Assembly (NCBI RefSeq): GCF_040253615.1
Contig: NZ_JBEJGY010000004.1
Coordinates: 2,542,001 to 2,606,000, forward strand
Source of the DNA: Streptomyces sp. Edi4
Lineage (GTDB): Bacteria > Actinomycetota > Actinomycetes > Streptomycetales > Streptomycetaceae
Direction: 5' to 3'
DNA: 64,000 nucleotides
Below are positions 16,530 to 25,780 of the stretch, in pieces. The position numbers were made by a program, and so were the translations under genes. A model generated the notes under the pieces. That model was not told the DNA's origin, did not search any database, and worked only from the letters and a program-made list of their open reading frames with translations. How positions within the stretch are numbered: position 1 is the first letter of the stretch; every line of letters starts with the position of its first letter.

Positions 16530-19111
16530 CAGTGCTTTCCGTGGAGGGAAGAGGTGGGCGAGCAACGGGACGACCGGGTACGGATCATGCCTGCGGCCCC
16601 CACCGCGAGCAGGGCCGCCAGCGCCAGGCCGCTCGCCAGGAGCCCGGACGTCAGCCCGGGGGCCCGGTACGAGCACGAGAGGCGGGATCCGCCGTCGCCG
16701 AGACTCACGGCCATCAGCCCGCCCAGGGTACCGGGGGCCCGCGCGGCGCCGCCGTCCACCGAGCACTGCCAGCCGGTGACGGCGGGCGTGGAGATGACGG
16801 CGGTTCCGGTGGTGCCCTCGCGGAAGGTGGCGGCGATCGAGTGGCCGCCGGCCGTGACCTCGAGGGGGGCCGTCGTCGTGAGTTTCTGGACGGCGGCCTT
16901 GAGCTTGTCATGGTCCAGGCACCCGACCGGGAACTTCGGGATGTCCTGGATCTTGTGGGTACCCAACGCGACGGTGAACTTGCCGTCCGCCGGTACGGTC
17001 CCCAGCGACAGCAGGGTATTGCTCGTCATGGTGGCGCGGCCGTGCTGCTCCTGGGTCCTGCCGAGCGCCTGGACGCCGCCCGCGTACCAGGGCGCGTACC
17101 AGAAGGCCTCGGTGCCCGGGGCGCACGTGGCGCTGAACGTCGTCCACGGGGAGCCCGTGGCGTTGCCGGGCAGGCGCAACGCGCCGCCGGGGCCGGTGCT
17201 GGGCGCCGGGCCCGCGGTGGGCGTGAGGGCGGGTACGCCGTAGACGCCGGCGCCGAGCACGCGTTCCTGGCGGGCGAAGACCGAGGTGTCGTGGGCGCCG
17301 GCGTCGGTGGCGCTGCCCGGGCGCCAGGTGACCACGGGCGGCGCCGCCACCGTCTTGTGGGTGAACCCGTCGGCGTTCTTGGCCCAGTCCAGATAGCTGC
17401 CGACGCCCATGATCGCGCGGCCGACGGGGTCGGTGACGCTCAGGGTGTGGCGGCCCTGGATGTACCAGCCGGCGCCGAGGCCGTGCAGCGCCTCGGCGGT
17501 CGTGGCCGGCACATAGCTGCTGTAGTACGAACCGCCCTCACCCCCGAGCAGCAGCGGGTCGTTGTTGGCGAACTCGTGCGGGCCCGGGTCGCTGCGGTGG
17601 GCCGGCCAGTCGTCGTGGGCCCGTACGGCGTCGTAGGCGGCGCGGGAGTGGGCGTCCAGCGTCCGCTTCGGGCTCCACCAGGCGCTCTTGTCGCGGATCA
17701 CGGTGACCGAGAAGACGGTGTACGCGGTGGACAGGAACACGGTGCAGGCCAGCGCGGCGGTCAGGGCGACGCGAAGTCGCCGCCGGCCCCGGTGGCGGTA
17801 CAGCAGCAGGAGCAGTACGAGGACGAGCGCTCCGCCGCCGACGGTGAGGATCCAGGAGGCGCGCACCAGGTAGACGCTGCGCGCCCCGAGCGCCACCACC
17901 ACGACGGTCACCCCCGCGCCGTACAGCAGTTCCCGGGGGCGCGGGCGGCGGGCGAGCGCCATCCAGGCGACGATCACGAGCATCGCGGTGAGGGCGATGG
18001 AGGCGCGGTAGGGGCTGCCGTTGGGCATGGCGAGGCCGTGCCAGAGCAGGATCGTCGGCGTCCAGATGAAGGAGAGCGCGACCAGCACGAGCAGGACGCA
18101 CCAGGCGATCCGCTCCTTGCCGGGCACCCGCCGCACGAAGGGGAGGGTGAACACCAGGAGCAGCGGCAGGATGCCGACGGAGATCTGCGGGGCCGGGGCG
18201 AGCAGGCCGCCGGGCAGCAGGTGCGCGAGATAGTCGGTGACGTCGGGCGGGCCCGGGTAGGTGGCGTCGGGGGCGGGCTGCGAGAGCTTGCTGGCCTTGA
18301 GGCCGACACTCAGGACGGGGGCGGCGAGCAGGATGCCGGTCGCGGTCATCGTGGCGGCCCGCACCAGGGCGTTCAGGCGCTGCCTGCGGGGGGTGTCGGC
18401 CAGCAGGAGGCGTACGGCGAAGACCAGGCCCATGCCGATGGTGGCCATCGCCGCGATGTAGAAGTTGCCGGCCCAGGAGGCGAAGACGAGCAGGGCGCCG
18501 AGGATCCAATGGCGCCCGCGCAGGCACCAGTCGGAGGCGATGCCGAGCAGCGGGAAGGCGGCCAGGCCCCACATCCACATGGGGTCGGAGAAGCCGTCGG
18601 AGATCATCCAGGCGCTGACCGCGTAGCCGGTCGCGAGCAGCGCGCGCAGCCAGGGCGAGCCCGGGCGCAGCCGCCCGAGCAGGACGGTCATGAGGAACGC
18701 GCCGAGGCCGACGCTGAGCAGGGTGACCAGGAAGACCGGCAGCTCCACCTGGTCGCGCGGGAAGAGCGCGACGAGCCAGGAGAAGGGGTTCATCAGATAG
18801 GTGAAGAAGTCCCCCAGAAAGGGGACACCGAATCCGCTGCTCCAGTTGAAAAGCAGGTCTCCGGAGGTGTTCCCGCGCAAAAGGTCCCACAGGTGCGCGT
18901 GGAAGGGCACGAACTGGTTGCCCAGGTCGTTGACGGCTCGTGAACGGGAACCGAAGGGGTAGGTGCCGTGGACGGCCATCGCCAGGCAGTAGGCCCCCAT
19001 GGAGATCACGGCCGACAGCATCGCGGCGGCCGTCCGGGCCCCGGGCGGCTTCCTGCGGGGACGGTCGGCCTTCTCGGTGGTCGCCGGTCCCGCGGGGGAG
19101 GTTTTCAGCAC
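16529..19111 (-). CDS. YfhO-family polytopic membrane protein
   Basis: This 860-residue protein has about twelve transmembrane segments in its first 460 residues, a large extracytoplasmic domain (about 480-825) and a final helix. The YfhO signature is clear near the N-terminus: AVNDLGNQFVPFHAHLWDLL, NWSSGFGVPFLGDFFTYL and NPFSWLVALFP. In Gram-positive bacteria YfhO glycosylates teichoic-type polymers outside the cell using lipid-linked sugar. The overlapping GT2 and GtrA genes match that three-part pathway. GTG start with GAGAAGG four bases upstream. Polymer and sugar are not known. Confidence 0.92.
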   Translation of the reverse strand: MLKTSPAGPATTEKADRPRRKPPGARTAAAMLSAVISMGAYCLAMAVHGTYPFGSRSRAVNDLGNQFVPFHAHLWDLLRGNTSGDLLFNWSSGFGVPFLGDFFTYLMNPFSWLVALFPRDQVELPVFLVTLLSVGLGAFLMTVLLGRLRPGSPWLRALLATGYAVSAWMISDGFSDPMWMWGLAAFPLLGIASDWCLRGRHWILGALLVFASWAGNFYIAAMATIGMGLVFAVRLLLADTPRRQRLNALVRAATMTATGILLAAPVLSVGLKASKLSQPAPDATYPGPPDVTDYLAHLLPGGLLAPAPQISVGILPLLLVFTLPFVRRVPGKERIAWCVLLVLVALSFIWTPTILLWHGLAMPNGSPYRASIALTAMLVIVAWMALARRPRPRELLYGAGVTVVVVALGARSVYLVRASWILTVGGGALVLVLLLLLYRHRGRRRLRVALTAALACTVFLSTAYTVFSVTVIRDKSAWWSPKRTLDAHSRAAYDAVRAHDDWPAHRSDPGPHEFANNDPLLLGGEGGSYYSSYVPATTAEALHGLGAGWYIQGRHTLSVTDPVGRAIMGVGSYLDWAKNADGFTHKTVAAPPVVTWRPGSATDAGAHDTSVFARQERVLGAGVYGVPALTPTAGPAPSTGPGGALRLPGNATGSPWTTFSATCAPGTEAFWYAPWYAGGVQALGRTQEQHGRATMTSNTLLSLGTVPADGKFTVALGTHKIQDIPKFPVGCLDHDKLKAAVQKLTTTAPLEVTAGGHSIAATFREGTTGTAVISTPAVTGWQCSVDGGAARAPGTLGGLMAVSLGDGGSRLSCSYRAPGLTSGLLASGLALAALLAVGAAGMIRTRSSRCSPTSSLHGKH

Positions 19112-19430
19112 CGTGCCTTCTCGTTCACTCGCCGTATGTCTCTTCGCCCACGCGGTGCCTTGCCGTGACAGTGGTGGGCTCGCGGAGCAGTATGACGTTT
19201 CCGGGGGGCGCGTGCCCTGGCATCGCCCCTTCGGTAGAGGAGGACGGCGGGCTTCCGGTTGCCCGGGGCTTCCTCACGGTTGCGTAACGGACTCGTGCGG
19301 ATGTGCGAATGCGATCACATCGACGCACACCGGCAAGGACCGGCCACCCGTGTGGGCGCCTGCCTGAAGGCCCCCGGACACCAGGTAGCGTTGGCCCGCA
19401 TGCCATGAGCGCAAATGGATTGAGGTGCCA
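19112..19430. other. Divergent intergenic region
   Basis: About 320 bases without a supportable gene, separating the minus-strand GtrA/GT2/YfhO group from the plus-strand TagF-type group. Promoters for both must lie here. I see no convincing -35/-10 pair and no long palindrome. Confidence 0.5.
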
Positions 19431-22295
19431 GTGCCTGACGTCTCCGTGATCGTCATCGTCTACAACGATGAAGATCGACTGCCGACGGCCGTCCAGTCCG
19501 TGTTGGATCAGACGCACAGGAGCGTCGAGGTCCTGATCGTCGACGACTGCAGCAAGGACCGCTCCTTCGAGGTCGCGCAGGAGCTCCAGGCCGCCAACCC
19601 GGGACGGGTCCGGGCATTCCAGCTGCCGCGAAACAGCGGCGGCTGCGGAGCGCCGCGCAACCACGGTATTTCCGAGGCCCTCGGCACGTACGTGATGTTC
19701 CTCGACAGCGACGACGTCCTGGAGCGCAACGCCTGCCGCAACATGGTGGCCGCCGCCGAGCGCACCGGCGCCGACCTGGTCTCGGGCATGTGCGTCCGCG
19801 TCCACCTGGACAGCCGGCACGGCAAGACCACCGAGTGGTATCCGTGGATCTACTCCGCGACCCGCACGCTCGAGTCGATCACCGAGATGCCGGACCTGCT
19901 GGTCTTCGACACCCTGTCGACGAACAAGTGCTACCGGCGCGCCTACCTGCTCGAACAGGAGCTGACCTTCCCCGTCGGCATCCACTACGAGGACCTGCTG
20001 TTCTCCGCGCAGGCCTATGTCGCCGCCGCCCGGATCACCCTGATCCCCAACCACGTCTACTACTGGAACGTCACGGAGAGCGCCGCGGCGAAGTCGATCA
20101 GCAACCGGCGCCACGAGATCGCCAACTTCGTGCACCGCATGGAGATCCACCGGCGCGTGGACGACCTGCTCGACGCCAAGGGCTACGACGACCTGAAGTT
20201 CCGCAAGGACGTCAAGTTCCTCAAGCACGACCTCGTCCTCCATCTGCGCGATCTGCCGCTGCTCGACAACGCCTACCGGCACGAGTTCGCCGAGCTCGCC
20301 AACAGCTATCTGGCGACCATCTCGCCGGACGCCTACGCCGAGGTGACACCCATCCAGGCCATCTGCGCCTACCTCCTGGGCCGCGAGGACTGGCAGAACC
20401 TGATGCCGGCCGCCGAGGCCCTGATCACCCCCGGCAAGGTCACCACGCCGCTGGTGGAGAAGGACGGCCGGATCTACTGGTGCGCCGAGCACCTGGACGA
20501 CCCGGACGGCGCCCGCATCCTGGACGTCACCGACGCCGGCTACCACACCCGCCCGCTGACCAAGCTCTCCCTGGGCAACCGCCTCACCTCCTACGCCGAC
20601 GACGGGCACGGCAAGGTGCGCCTGGCCGGTTCGGTGGTCAACCCGCTGGGCCGCGTCAAGCCCGGCGCCGAACTGCACGGCTCCCTGGAGTTCCGGGCCC
20701 GCCGCACCAGCTTGCAGTCCTTCCACTTCCCGCTCACCTCGCTGACCCACGCGGGGGGGACGCTGGACTGGACGGCGCAGGCGGACATCGCCCGCAAGCT
20801 GCGTCCGCTGGGCATCATCGACGTGGTCTGGGACGTCTGGCTCAACCTGGACATCGACGGCGACACGGTCGCCACCCGGGTCTCGGCCGGCAGCATCGAC
20901 GTGAACTCCGGGCATCCGCTGCGCGTGCGCCCCCGGCTGACCCGCCTGGTCTCCGACCGCATCGAGCCCTCCGTCTCCAAGAAGGGCAACCTGTCCTACG
21001 TCCTGACCGCCCGGGGCGCGGCGGCCGTGCGCGCCCAGGGTCTGATCGAGGAGGCGCTGCGCAGCCGGGCGGCGGGCGTCGCCAAGAAGAGCCTGCGCAA
21101 GGCCCGCCGGGCCAAGAAGGACCTCAGCTCGGGTGCCACCAAGGTCCGGGTGTACGAGGAGGTGCTGAGCAAACTGCCCCTCCGCAAGGGCCTGGTGGTC
21201 TTCGAGAGCCACCTGGGCAAGCAGTTCAGCGACAGCCCCAAGGCCATCTACGACGAACTGCGCCGCCAGGGCGTGGACTTCGAGGCCGTGTGGTCCTACG
21301 AGGGCGCCAAGCCCACCGGGTTCCCCAAGGACGCCACGCTGGTACGGCGCTGGAGCTACGCCTATCTCAGGGCGCTGGCGCAGGCGGAGTTCTGGATCGA
21401 CAACCAGGGCTTCCCCGCCTCCCTCGCCAAACGCCCCGGTACCACCTACATCCAGACCTGGCACGGCAGCGCGCTCAAGCGGATGGGCTTCGACCTGCCG
21501 CAGATGAAGCTCCTGGGCCGCCCCGAGCGCGAGCGCCGCCAGCGGGCCCTGGACCGCTTCGACCACTTCCTGGTCCGCTCGGAGCACGATGTGCGCACCC
21601 TGGCCCGGAGCTTCGGACTGCGCGAGGACCGGCTGCTGCGCATCGGATATCCGCGCAATGACGAACTGGTCAAGGCCCGCGAGGCGGAAGCCGCCCGGGG
21701 CGCCCGCGAGCGCGGCCCGCTCGCCGGGGAACTGGGGATCGACCCGGCCAAGAAGGTCCTGCTGTACGCGCCGACGTTCCGGGCCACCCCCCAGGGCGCG
21801 GTCCGCGCCTTCGAACTTCCCTTTGACGTCGAGGAGTTCGCCAGACGCTTCGGCGAGGAGTACACGCTGCTCATCCGCTCGCACTACCTCAACCAGGTCG
21901 TGCTGCCGCCCTCGGTGCGCGGCCGGGTCATCGACGTGTCCAGCGGCTACGACATCTCGCCGCTGCTCGTCCTCGCCGACGCCCTGATCACCGACTACTC
22001 CTCGCTGATGTTCGACTACACGCTCCTGGACCGCCCGATGGTCTTCTACGCGTACGACTACGACGAGTACGCGGACGAGAGCCGGGGCACCTACTTCGAC
22101 CTGCGCGAGAAGGCACCGGGCCCGGTCGTGACGAGCGGGGCCGAGCTGTTCTCGGCGATCGAGGACCTGAAGGCGGCCGACACCGAGTTCGCGGCGGCGC
22201 GCGAGCGCTTCACCGCCGAGTTCGCCGAGTACGACCAGGGCACCGCGGCCGAGCGCATCGTCGCGAAGTTCTTCACCTCCGGGAGCGGCAAGTGA
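19431..22295 (+). CDS. GT2 / CDP-glycerol glycerophosphotransferase (TagF-like) fusion protein
   Basis: The protein has 954 residues. The first 230 form a GT2 domain: VSVIVIVYNDE, GGCGAPRNHGI and the DXD element FLDSDD near residue 98. A middle region (about 330-540) looks like beta-strand modules. The C-terminal part (about 590-950) is a TagB/TagF-type polymerase: QTWHGSALKRMGF near residue 676 and the DYSSLMFDY plus RPMVFY block near 855. Such fusions build polyol-phosphate or glycosyl-phosphate wall polymers. The GTG at 19431 has GAGGTG just upstream; a GTG at 19425 is possible. It overlaps the next gene by four bases. A role in an anionic wall polymer is inferred; S. coelicolor has such genes at the matching locus. 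Confidence 0.9.
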   Translation: MPDVSVIVIVYNDEDRLPTAVQSVLDQTHRSVEVLIVDDCSKDRSFEVAQELQAANPGRVRAFQLPRNSGGCGAPRNHGISEALGTYVMFLDSDDVLERNACRNMVAAAERTGADLVSGMCVRVHLDSRHGKTTEWYPWIYSATRTLESITEMPDLLVFDTLSTNKCYRRAYLLEQELTFPVGIHYEDLLFSAQAYVAAARITLIPNHVYYWNVTESAAAKSISNRRHEIANFVHRMEIHRRVDDLLDAKGYDDLKFRKDVKFLKHDLVLHLRDLPLLDNAYRHEFAELANSYLATISPDAYAEVTPIQAICAYLLGREDWQNLMPAAEALITPGKVTTPLVEKDGRIYWCAEHLDDPDGARILDVTDAGYHTRPLTKLSLGNRLTSYADDGHGKVRLAGSVVNPLGRVKPGAELHGSLEFRARRTSLQSFHFPLTSLTHAGGTLDWTAQADIARKLRPLGIIDVVWDVWLNLDIDGDTVATRVSAGSIDVNSGHPLRVRPRLTRLVSDRIEPSVSKKGNLSYVLTARGAAAVRAQGLIEEALRSRAAGVAKKSLRKARRAKKDLSSGATKVRVYEEVLSKLPLRKGLVVFESHLGKQFSDSPKAIYDELRRQGVDFEAVWSYEGAKPTGFPKDATLVRRWSYAYLRALAQAEFWIDNQGFPASLAKRPGTTYIQTWHGSALKRMGFDLPQMKLLGRPERERRQRALDRFDHFLVRSEHDVRTLARSFGLREDRLLRIGYPRNDELVKAREAEAARGARERGPLAGELGIDPAKKVLLYAPTFRATPQGAVRAFELPFDVEEFARRFGEEYTLLIRSHYLNQVVLPPSVRGRVIDVSSGYDISPLLVLADALITDYSSLMFDYTLLDRPMVFYAYDYDEYADESRGTYFDLREKAPGPVVTSGAELFSAIEDLKAADTEFAAARERFTAEFAEYDQGTAAERIVAKFFTSGSGK

Positions 22296-23464
22296 CCGAG
22301 CAGCCCGCCAAGGACGGCGGCCGTGACATCTTCCTCGTCTGCAACGCCGTCAACGAGCTCGGCGGCGTCGGGACCTGGACGCACCAGATGGCCCGCCTCT
22401 TCGCGGCCCGGGGCCATCTGGTGCACGTCGTCGGCATCACCCCGCCCTCGCACCCCTTCGAGCTGGACCAGGACCTGCCGTACGGGACGACGACGCTCTA
22501 CGACGTCCACCCGCCGTCGGTGCCCGGCGCGCGCGGCATCAAGGGCAAGCTGAACGTGGCCGACCGCCGCCGGCGCGCCGCCCGCGCCGAGGGCATGCGG
22601 GAGCAGGCGGACAAGCTCACCCGGATGTTCGACCGGGCCCGGCCCGGCGCGGTCGTCATCGTCACGCAGGTGTGGGCGATGGAGTGGGTGGCGCTCGCCG
22701 ACACCTCGGCGCTCACCGTCATCGGCATGACGCACGAGTCGTTCGAGACCTGCCGCAGATCCTCCCGCTTCGCACGGGTCAAGCGGTTCTACGGCAACAA
22801 CGGCGTCGACCGGCTGCTCGCGCTGACCCGCGAGGACGCCGACCTGTGGGCCCAACAGAGGCTCGACAACGTCGACTTCATGCCCAACCCGCTGCCGTTC
22901 TTCCCCGAGACGCCGTCGCCGCGCACCGGCAAGCACGTGGTGAGCATCGGCCGCCTGCACGAGGAGAAGGGCACCGATCTCCTGCTCGACGCCTGGTCCG
23001 AGGTGGCGCCGCTGCACCCGGGCTGGACGCTGCGTGTGTACGGCACGGGATCGGACGAGGCCGCGCTGCGCCACCAGTGCGCCGAGCTCGGCCTGGACGG
23101 CTCGGTGGAGTGGATGGGCCGCACCGACGACCCGGCGGGCGCGCTGCGCGAGGGTTCGGTCTTCACGCTCGCCTCGCGCGGCGAGGGCTTCCCGCTGTCG
23201 CTCCTTGAGGCCATGGCGACCGGCGTGCCCTGTGTGGCCTTCGACGTGGCGCCCGGCATCCGGGAGATCATCCGGGACGGCGAGGACGGCCTGCTCGCGC
23301 CCCCCGGCAACACGCTGGCCTTCGCGCGCCGCCTCGACAGCCTGCTCGGCGACCAGGAGCTGCGCGACCGCCTCGGCGAGGCGGCCCGGACCAACATCCA
23401 GCGCTACCGGACCGAGGAGATCGTCCGGCGCTGGGAGGACCTGTTCGCGTTCCTGGAGCGCTGA
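22292..23464 (+). CDS. GT4-family glycosyltransferase
   Basis: The protein has 390 residues with a two-domain GT-B fold. The N-terminal domain has the donor/acceptor glycine motif NELGGVGTWTHQ. The C-terminal domain has SIGRLHEEKGTDLLLDAW and the retaining-GT4 EX7E-type element SRGEGFPLSLLEAMATG. It likely adds a hexose from a nucleotide sugar. The GTG start overlaps the upstream TagF-fusion stop as GTGA, so the two are coupled and probably act on the same polymer. The last 21 bases of the gene are duplicated in tandem after the stop. Confidence 0.92.
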   Translation: MTEQPAKDGGRDIFLVCNAVNELGGVGTWTHQMARLFAARGHLVHVVGITPPSHPFELDQDLPYGTTTLYDVHPPSVPGARGIKGKLNVADRRRRAARAEGMREQADKLTRMFDRARPGAVVIVTQVWAMEWVALADTSALTVIGMTHESFETCRRSSRFARVKRFYGNNGVDRLLALTREDADLWAQQRLDNVDFMPNPLPFFPETPSPRTGKHVVSIGRLHEEKGTDLLLDAWSEVAPLHPGWTLRVYGTGSDEAALRHQCAELGLDGSVEWMGRTDDPAGALREGSVFTLASRGEGFPLSLLEAMATGVPCVAFDVAPGIREIIRDGEDGLLAPPGNTLAFARRLDSLLGDQELRDRLGEAARTNIQRYRTEEIVRRWEDLFAFLER

Positions 23465-23517
23465 GCCGACGGCCGCGCGCTTCGCGTTCCTGGAGCGCTG
23501 AGCCCACGGCCGCGCGC
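23444..23517 (+). repeat. 37-bp tandem duplication spanning the GT4 stop codon
   Basis: Copy 1 (23444-23480) covers the last codons, the TGA and 16 bases beyond. Copy 2 (23481-23517) repeats it with one G-to-C change. Both begin TTCGCGTTCCTGGAGCGC. Confidence 0.92.
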
Positions 23518-23602
23518 CGACGCGCGCGCGGTGAGCCGACCGGCCGCCGATCGTTTGCCGACCGACTGCTGATCGGCCGCTGACCGGCCGCGATCGCCTC
23601 CG

Positions 23603-23633
23603 GCCCCGGCACACCGTGTGTGCCGGGGCTTTT
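23603..23633 (+). terminator. Rho-independent terminator
   Basis: GCCCCGGCACAC (23603-23614) pairs perfectly with GTGTGCCGGGGC (23618-23629) around a three-base loop, followed by TTTT. It ends the TagF-fusion/GT4 transcript. The rest of the spacer (23518-23820) has no gene I can support. An AAGGAGG at 23716-23722 lies only two bases before an in-frame ATG. Confidence 0.93.
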
Positions 23634-23820
23634 CGCCGTCCTCACCTGCGAACCGTCCGCGGGGGCCGGTTGTCCACACCCTTTGACACAGGTCCCTCGG
23701 GCGTCGTCCAATGAAAAGGAGGAAATGTGCCAGCGTCCCTTGCTTGGTGAGCCGGTGTCCTGGCGTGCCCCGACCATGCCTGCCATCCGTGCTCCCAGGC
23801 CGAGGATGTGTTCTGTGTCC

Positions 23821-25695
23821 ATGGACCCCGTCGTCACCGTGATCGTCCCCGTGCACAACACCCTGCGCTATCTGGAGCGTTGCCTGGGGTCCGTGGACGC
23901 GCAGACCATCGGCCGGCGCAGGCTCGAAGTGATCGTGGTCGACGACGGCTCCCGCGACGGCAGCGGCGCCTGGCTGGACGACTGGGCCCGCGACCGGGGC
24001 AACGCCCGGGTGATCCACCAGGAGGCCTCCGGCGGCGCGGGCAAGCCGCGCAACGTGGGCATCGGCCTCGCGCGCGGCACCTACCTGTTCTTCCTCGACT
24101 CCGACGACCACCTCGGCCCGGACGCGCTGCGGCGGATGGTGGCGATGGCCGACCGGGAGAAGTCCGACGTCGTGTACGGCCGGATCGTGGGCGTGGGCCG
24201 GGGCGCCCCGGTGGACCTGCGCACCACCAGCCCCGAGGTCAGCCTCTACGACTCCCCCGTCTACTGGACGCTGGCCCCCTACAAACTGTGGCGCCGCTCG
24301 CTGATCGAGGAACACGGGCTGAGGTTCGCCGAGCACCGCCTGCTCAACGAGGACGTGGCCTTCGCCGTCCCCGCGGTGCTGCGCGCCAAGAAGATCTCCG
24401 TGGTCGCCGACCACGACTGCTATTTCCTCGAGGGCCGCGGCGACGGGACCAACGCCAGCCGTCAGGACGTCGACTGGGCCGATCAACTCGCCTTCGTGGG
24501 CGGCATCCTGCGCACCGTGGCCGATCTGGTGCCGGCCGGCCCCGAGCGGGACAAACTGATGGAGCGTCACTTCCACGGTGAAGTCCTCAGCATGTTCGCC
24601 GAGCCCTATCTGGCCCGCGACGCCGAGGACCGCGAGGCCATCGCGGCCGCCGCACGCGTCCTGCTCGACGAGTGGAGCACCGACCGGATCACGCGGGCGC
24701 TGCCGCCCCGGCTCAGACTGCGCGCGCACTGTCTGCGGGCCGGCCTCCTGGACGAACTCGCCGAGATCATCCGCGCCGACACCGGAGCCACCCTGCCCCC
24801 CGCCCATCTGGAGGGCGACCGCGCTTACGCCGCCTACCCCTACTTCCGCGACGAGCGAGGGGCGATCCCCGACTCCTGCTACGACCTGACCTCCCGCGTC
24901 CGGCTCGTCCAGCGGGTCGACTCCTACGCGTGGCAGGGGCCGGTGCTGCGGCTGAGCGGCACGGCCCGGCTCAGCGAGATCGACGACGAGGGCCGGCGCG
25001 TCGGCGTGCTGCTGCGCCGCCAGGGCTACACCTACTGGGTGCCCGCCGACATCGCCGAGGACGGCACGTACACGCTCTTTATCGACATCGGCCGGGCCGC
25101 CGACGGCGAGCCGCTGCCCGAGGGGACATGGAGCATGCGGATCGTGGCGAGCGCGGGCGAGCTTCGCAGGGAGGCGTGGCTCGCGCGCCCCGAGGACAGC
25201 CGGTACGACGCCCCGCCCGGGCCCCGCCTCGTCGATCGCGGCCGGGCGGGGCCCGTCGCGGCCGCCGTCTTCCACTCGGCGGCCCACCAGCACCTCAACC
25301 TCGACATCGGCGACACCCGCGTGCTGCTGCCGACCACGGCACGGGGCGCCGTCACCCGCACTCGCCTCGGCCGCGTCGAGGCCACCGCCCGCGTCACCGT
25401 GACGGGCTGGCGCCCCGGCCTCGGCGAGGCCCGGCTGCTGCTCGTCTCCGGCCGGCGCACCCTGACCGCGCCCACCTCCACCGAGGTCGGCGCCGACGGC
25501 CGCGTCTCGGCGGTGGCCCGCGCCGACGGCGTCGATCCGGGCACCTGGGAGCTGCGGCTGCGCCTGATCGCCGGCGGGTTCCGCCGGGACCTCGTGGTGA
25601 GCGACGCCTCGGGCGCGCCGGTGCGGCTGAGCGTTCCGGTCCCGCTGGTGCGCCAGGTGCGCCGCAGGGCGGCCTCGGTACTGCGCGGACACTGA
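23821..25695 (+). CDS. GT2 glycosyltransferase with long C-terminal region
   Basis: The protein has 624 residues. The N-terminal GT-A domain starts VVTVIVPVHNTLRYLERC, with GGAGKPRNVGIGLA and the DXD element FLDSDDHL near residue 95. Residues 330-620 are beta-rich (two repeats around a VRLVQRVDSYAW-like strand region) and may bind glycan or phosphate. It resembles the N-terminal half of the TagF fusion at 19431. The ATG at 23821 directly precedes the domain but has no ribosome-binding site. An in-frame ATG at 23725 follows AAGGAGG by only two bases and would add 32 residues. Confidence 0.85.
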   Translation: MDPVVTVIVPVHNTLRYLERCLGSVDAQTIGRRRLEVIVVDDGSRDGSGAWLDDWARDRGNARVIHQEASGGAGKPRNVGIGLARGTYLFFLDSDDHLGPDALRRMVAMADREKSDVVYGRIVGVGRGAPVDLRTTSPEVSLYDSPVYWTLAPYKLWRRSLIEEHGLRFAEHRLLNEDVAFAVPAVLRAKKISVVADHDCYFLEGRGDGTNASRQDVDWADQLAFVGGILRTVADLVPAGPERDKLMERHFHGEVLSMFAEPYLARDAEDREAIAAAARVLLDEWSTDRITRALPPRLRLRAHCLRAGLLDELAEIIRADTGATLPPAHLEGDRAYAAYPYFRDERGAIPDSCYDLTSRVRLVQRVDSYAWQGPVLRLSGTARLSEIDDEGRRVGVLLRRQGYTYWVPADIAEDGTYTLFIDIGRAADGEPLPEGTWSMRIVASAGELRREAWLARPEDSRYDAPPGPRLVDRGRAGPVAAAVFHSAAHQHLNLDIGDTRVLLPTTARGAVTRTRLGRVEATARVTVTGWRPGLGEARLLLVSGRRTLTAPTSTEVGADGRVSAVARADGVDPGTWELRLRLIAGGFRRDLVVSDASGAPVRLSVPVPLVRQVRRRAASVLRGH

Positions 25696-25721
25696 GCACA
25701 GCGCGAACCGCCGACGGGCGG

Positions 25722-25764
25722 GGCCTTCGTGTGCGGCCTTCGTGTGCGCGGGGCCTTCGCGTGC
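25722..25764. repeat. 13-bp repeat, three copies
   Basis: GGCCTTCGTGTGC occurs at 25722-25734 and 25735-25747, with a one-base variant at 25752-25764, between the convergent GT2 and galE genes. No clear T-tract hairpin is present. Confidence 0.75.
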
Positions 25765-25780
25765 GCTGGGGCCGCGTGGA

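Noticed and set aside
23725..23820. N-terminal extension of the GT2 gene starting at 23725
   Set aside because: The AAGGAGG is only two bases from that ATG and the extra 32 residues look unlike protein; kept as an alternative start only.
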